In this document: positions 61,209-64,000 of the stretch, piece by piece
How positions within the stretch are numbered: position 1 is the stretch's first letter
How the letters are laid out: every line of letters starts with the position of its first letter
NCBI GenBank assembly: GCA_951812575.1
Contig: OX638322.1
Location: forward strand, 3,910,501 to 3,974,500
Direction of reading: 5' to 3'
Length of the DNA stretch: 64,000 nucleotides
Source: Candidatus Binatia bacterium
GTDB lineage: Bacteria; Desulfobacterota; Binatia; Bin18
Notes under the pieces: generated by a model
Seen by the model: only the letters and a program-made list of their open reading frames with translations
What the model was told of the DNA's origin: nothing
Database searches by the model: none
Made by a program: the position numbers and the translations under genes

Positions 61209-62150
61209 ATGCCAGCGGTCAAAAAAAGAAGGCGGGCTGTTCAAGCGCAAAACCTCGTAGGCGAAAAGCCGCCAACGGATTATTCCATCTGGACCTTGGC
61301 CTACTGTCAGGCTGACATGCCGTACGACTTCTTCGGTGGCTCAGGACTCATGAGCAACCAGGGCACGATCCAGATTCCCATGCTCTACACCGTGCTCGTC
61401 GGGGGGGCGCAGGGTCAGAAAAAACACGTGGTGCTGGTTGATGCCGGGTTCGGCAACCAAGACTGGCTGTCGCGCTACCGCTTCTTTGGGTGGGAAGACC
61501 CCTCAACCGTACTGGCAAAGATCGGACTTACTCCCGCAGATGTGGATACTCTTCTGGTGACGCATTTGCATTTTGATCATATTGGCAACTTCTCTGCCTT
61601 TCCAAACGCGCACCTGTATATTCAACTGGACGAGTACATGGGCTGGCTGCGTACCCTGTCCTTGCCAAAAGATTTTGGCGGGGGAGAGAGAAGCTGGATT
61701 CTGTCCTCGCTCGACCCGCAGGACATTCATAATGTGGCGATAGCGATCAGTCAGGACAGGGCCACGTTGATTGAGGGGGATATTGAAGTCCTGCCGGGCA
61801 TTACCGCTCACTTGGCCAAGGATTCCCATACCTTTGGCACGCAGTGGTTTGAAGTCCAAACCCGCAACGGTCTTTTTGCCATCGCCGGCGATGCGGTGTA
61901 TTGGTACTCAAATATCGAGAAGATGTGGCCGCCCGGCTATAATCAGGGCAATCCGTTTAACCAACTCTTTACCTATGAGCATATTCGTCAGACCTTGAGC
62001 CGCGAACTCGAGCGCCTCATTCCCGGCCATGACCCCCTCGTCTGGCGACATCATCGGACGTGGACCGCTGGTCCGAATGAAGTCGCTGAGGTGAACTTGG
62101 CCAGGGGGCAGCGGTCCCGAAAGCATCGGAAGAAGAGCAGGAAAGCATAG
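61209..62150 (+). CDS. Metallo-beta-lactamase-fold hydrolase, lactonase-like
   Basis: The 313-residue protein has the MBL zinc motif THLHFDHIGN (HxHxDH), downstream His in AKDSHTFGTQ, Asp in IAGDAVYWYS and His in LIPGHDPLV. The layout recalls AHL lactonases and related hydrolases (QLDEYMGWL). No signal peptide. AGGAAAGGAAG precedes the ATG. The lysine/arginine-rich C-terminus (RGQRSRKHRKKSRKA) is unusual. The substrate is not determined. Confidence 0.82.
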   Translation: MPAVKKRRRAVQAQNLVGEKPPTDYSIWTLAYCQADMPYDFFGGSGLMSNQGTIQIPMLYTVLVGGAQGQKKHVVLVDAGFGNQDWLSRYRFFGWEDPSTVLAKIGLTPADVDTLLVTHLHFDHIGNFSAFPNAHLYIQLDEYMGWLRTLSLPKDFGGGERSWILSSLDPQDIHNVAIAISQDRATLIEGDIEVLPGITAHLAKDSHTFGTQWFEVQTRNGLFAIAGDAVYWYSNIEKMWPPGYNQGNPFNQLFTYEHIRQTLSRELERLIPGHDPLVWRHHRTWTAGPNEVAEVNLARGQRSRKHRKKSRKA

Positions 62151-62209
62151 GTGCGCCGGATCAGGCTGGACTAGGCGCTCCGAAAAATCGGACGCGGACG
62201 GATAGCGAA

Positions 62210-63940
62210 TCAGACCGGCTTTTCGACACCGGCGTCATATTCTTCAGGAGAAGACAGTTCGTCTTGGGTGACACGCATCACTTCCGACACTGTGGTAATG
62301 CCGGCGCGGACTTTGTGCCAGCCATCATCTCGGAGCGTACGCATGTCATTCCCCACTGCGTACTCCTTCAGCACATCGGCTGATGAACGCTTCAAAATGA
62401 GCTGGCGTAAGCCTTCATCAACGAGCATAAGTTCGAAAATTCCCTTCCGGCCTCGGTAGCCGGTCATGGCACATTCTTCACACTCTCCGGCCTCATACGA
62501 GAGCACGGGCTCAGGCGCGTGCCCGTCCGTTGGCAACTCCAGGTGAGGGCCCGAAGCTCGTTCGTCGACCGGATGTCGGCACGCCGGACAAAGCTGTCGC
62601 ACCAGCCGCTGGGCCATCACGCCAAGCAGGGACGAAGCCAGTAAATAATCTTCCACTCCCATTTCCAGGAGACGTGATATCGCGCCGGCGGCATCATTGG
62701 TATGCAAGGTCGAGAAGACCAGGTGACCAGTCAGGGCGGACTGGATTGCGATTTCCGCCGTTTCGTAATCGCGAATCTCACCGATCATGATCACATCCGG
62801 GTCCTGACGAACAATGGAGCGCAGCCCGGCGGAAAAGGTCAGCCCGATTTGTGACTTGACATGAATCTGGTTGACGCCGTTGAGCTGGTATTCAACCGGA
62901 TCTTCAATCGTAATAATTTTTTTCTCGGGCGAGTTGATTTTGTCCAGGGCACCATACAGGGTGGTCGTTTTGCCACTGCCCGTGGGACCGGTGACCAGAA
63001 TCATGCCGTACGGCTGAAAAATGAGGTTTTCGAATGCGGACAGGGTATCTTCGGGAAAACCCAGCGATTCGATGCTGACATCAATACTCGAGCGGTCGAG
63101 AATACGCAGCACAACGCTTTCGCCATACAGAGTCGGCAGGGTTGAAACCCGCAGGTCTACCTCACGCCCCAACATCCGCAGCTTGATCCGCCCATCTTGC
63201 GGCAGGCGCCGTTCCGCAATATTGAGCTTGGCCATAAGCTTGACCCGTGAAATAAGAGCAGCTTGCAGCTTGCGAGGCGGTGCTTCGACATCGTGCAGAA
63301 TCCCGTCAATGCGGTAGCGCACACGGAGTTCCTTTTCAAACGGCTCGATATGAATATCCGACGCACGCTGCTCCATGGCCCGGGCGATGAGCATATTCAC
63401 CAGCCGAATGACTGGAGCCTCACTCGCGAGGTCCCGCAGATGGGCTTCATCTTCTTGATCCTCTTCCAGGTACTCGACCGAGCCGGCCTCCTGACCGTCG
63501 GACTGACCGTCCGCTACCCCGTCAGCATAATAGATATTCAAGGTCTCAAGAATATCGCGCTCGCGCGCCAAGCGGGGTGCAAGACGCAGCTTCGTTGCCT
63601 TCTCCAGGGCCTCAATAACGTAGAAATCGCCAGGGTCAGCCATGGCAATAGTCAGTCCACCATCTTGAACCGCCAGGGGACAGACCCGCGCCTGGCGAAG
63701 AAAATCGATCTTCATCTCGGACAAGGGGGGCGGCTGCTGCGGAAAGTCTCGCGCACTCATGAGGGGGGCATGGTAGTATTCAGCCAGGACTGGGAGAAGA
63801 TCGTCCTCGGACATGAAGCCGAGCTCGACCAGCAAACGCTCAAGTGTTTCTCCGCGCCCCTGCTGCACGAGCTGGATGCGGCGCAAGTCATCCTGAGAGA
63901 GTTTGCCACTCTCAAGCAACATGTCTTCGAGCCTTGGCAT
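62210..63940 (-). CDS. GspE/PilB-type secretion or pilus assembly ATPase
   Basis: The 576-residue protein has an N-terminal GspE_N (MshEN) domain (MPRLEDMLLESGKLSQDDLR), Walker A GPTGSGKTTTLYG, Asp box, Walker B DPDVIMIGEIRD, His box (HLVFSTLHTNDAAGA) and the tetracysteine zinc motif CPAC...CEEC. It powers type II secretion or type IV pilus extension. The choice between GspE and PilB needs its neighbours, which lie outside the window. ATG 63940 follows GGGGAAG; an in-frame start 30 nt earlier is less likely. Confidence 0.9.
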   Translation of the reverse strand: MPRLEDMLLESGKLSQDDLRRIQLVQQGRGETLERLLVELGFMSEDDLLPVLAEYYHAPLMSARDFPQQPPPLSEMKIDFLRQARVCPLAVQDGGLTIAMADPGDFYVIEALEKATKLRLAPRLARERDILETLNIYYADGVADGQSDGQEAGSVEYLEEDQEDEAHLRDLASEAPVIRLVNMLIARAMEQRASDIHIEPFEKELRVRYRIDGILHDVEAPPRKLQAALISRVKLMAKLNIAERRLPQDGRIKLRMLGREVDLRVSTLPTLYGESVVLRILDRSSIDVSIESLGFPEDTLSAFENLIFQPYGMILVTGPTGSGKTTTLYGALDKINSPEKKIITIEDPVEYQLNGVNQIHVKSQIGLTFSAGLRSIVRQDPDVIMIGEIRDYETAEIAIQSALTGHLVFSTLHTNDAAGAISRLLEMGVEDYLLASSLLGVMAQRLVRQLCPACRHPVDERASGPHLELPTDGHAPEPVLSYEAGECEECAMTGYRGRKGIFELMLVDEGLRQLILKRSSADVLKEYAVGNDMRTLRDDGWHKVRAGITTVSEVMRVTQDELSSPEEYDAGVEKPV

Positions 63941-64000
63941 TCTGACTTCCCCAGACGGACGAAAAAGCAAAGGCGCCCTACAAAATCCGTGGAAAGGCTG

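Overview
The window is a 64-kb piece of a moderately GC-rich, uncultured-type Gram-negative bacterial chromosome. An outer-membrane/periplasm layout (MreBCD-PBP2-RodA, a PpiD-like foldase, lipoproteins, outer-membrane barrel proteins), hopanoid genes, a B12-dependent ribonucleotide reductase, several luciferase-like flavin oxidoreductases, a row of CaiB/BaiF CoA-transferases, hydantoinase-type genes and a copper membrane monooxygenase operon together resemble the Binatota or Tectomicrobia/Entotheonella type of lineage. That placement is inference from gene content and has not been tested with a tree.

Layout. 1-7.3 kb: end of one hydantoinase/oxoprolinase-family gene, decayed pieces of a related gene around an EamA transporter, a 61-bp repeat in two copies, and an intact hyuA-hyuB pair. 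7.3-25 kb: mostly housekeeping, with a DciA-like protein, class II ribonucleotide reductase, a TPR protein, hpnA-hpnB-hpnG, thioredoxin, mreB-mreC-mreD-mrdA-rodA, a PpiD-like chaperone, a peroxiredoxin whose catalytic cysteine codon is an in-frame TGA (a predicted selenoprotein), and larC. 25-31.6 kb: accessory genes, with a CusF-like lipoprotein, a NIPSNAP protein, an isochorismatase-like hydrolase, a nucleotidyltransferase plus P-loop kinase pair, an IS5-family and an IS630-family element abutting at one target site, and two LLM oxidoreductases. 31.7-42.3 kb: adenylate kinase, then a minus-strand copper/hydrocarbon-oxidation cluster. In transcription order this is a PmoD-like protein, pmoC, pmoA, a small membrane protein, pmoB, a second PmoD-like protein, a multicopper oxidase, a His-rich membrane cupredoxin and a PQQ alcohol dehydrogenase with lanthanide-type residues. 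42.3-64 kb: a glycerol-dehydrogenase-like enzyme, a DUF1302/DUF1329/DUF1329 operon, four class III CoA-transferases in a row, a TusA-fusion protein, a 1230-residue NHL-repeat secreted protein, another LLM oxidoreductase, a metallo-beta-lactamase-fold hydrolase and a GspE/PilB ATPase.

How they fit together. The CuMMO operon would hydroxylate methane, a short alkane or another small substrate at the membrane, and the PQQ dehydrogenase would oxidise the resulting alcohol in the periplasm. The two PmoD-like proteins, the multicopper oxidase, the cupredoxin and perhaps the CusF-like lipoprotein would handle copper or electrons. All known CuMMO copper ligands that I can locate are present in PmoB and PmoC. 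The CoA-transferases, LLM oxidoreductases and DUF1302/DUF1329 proteins suggest uptake and catabolism of hydrophobic or unusual organic acids.

The strongest candidates for something new are the TGA-containing peroxiredoxin with a SECIS-like hairpin and the unusual accessory set of the CuMMO operon: an extra small protein between pmoA and pmoB, and two PmoD-like paralogues bracketing pmoCAB. I saw no tRNA, rRNA or CRISPR array.
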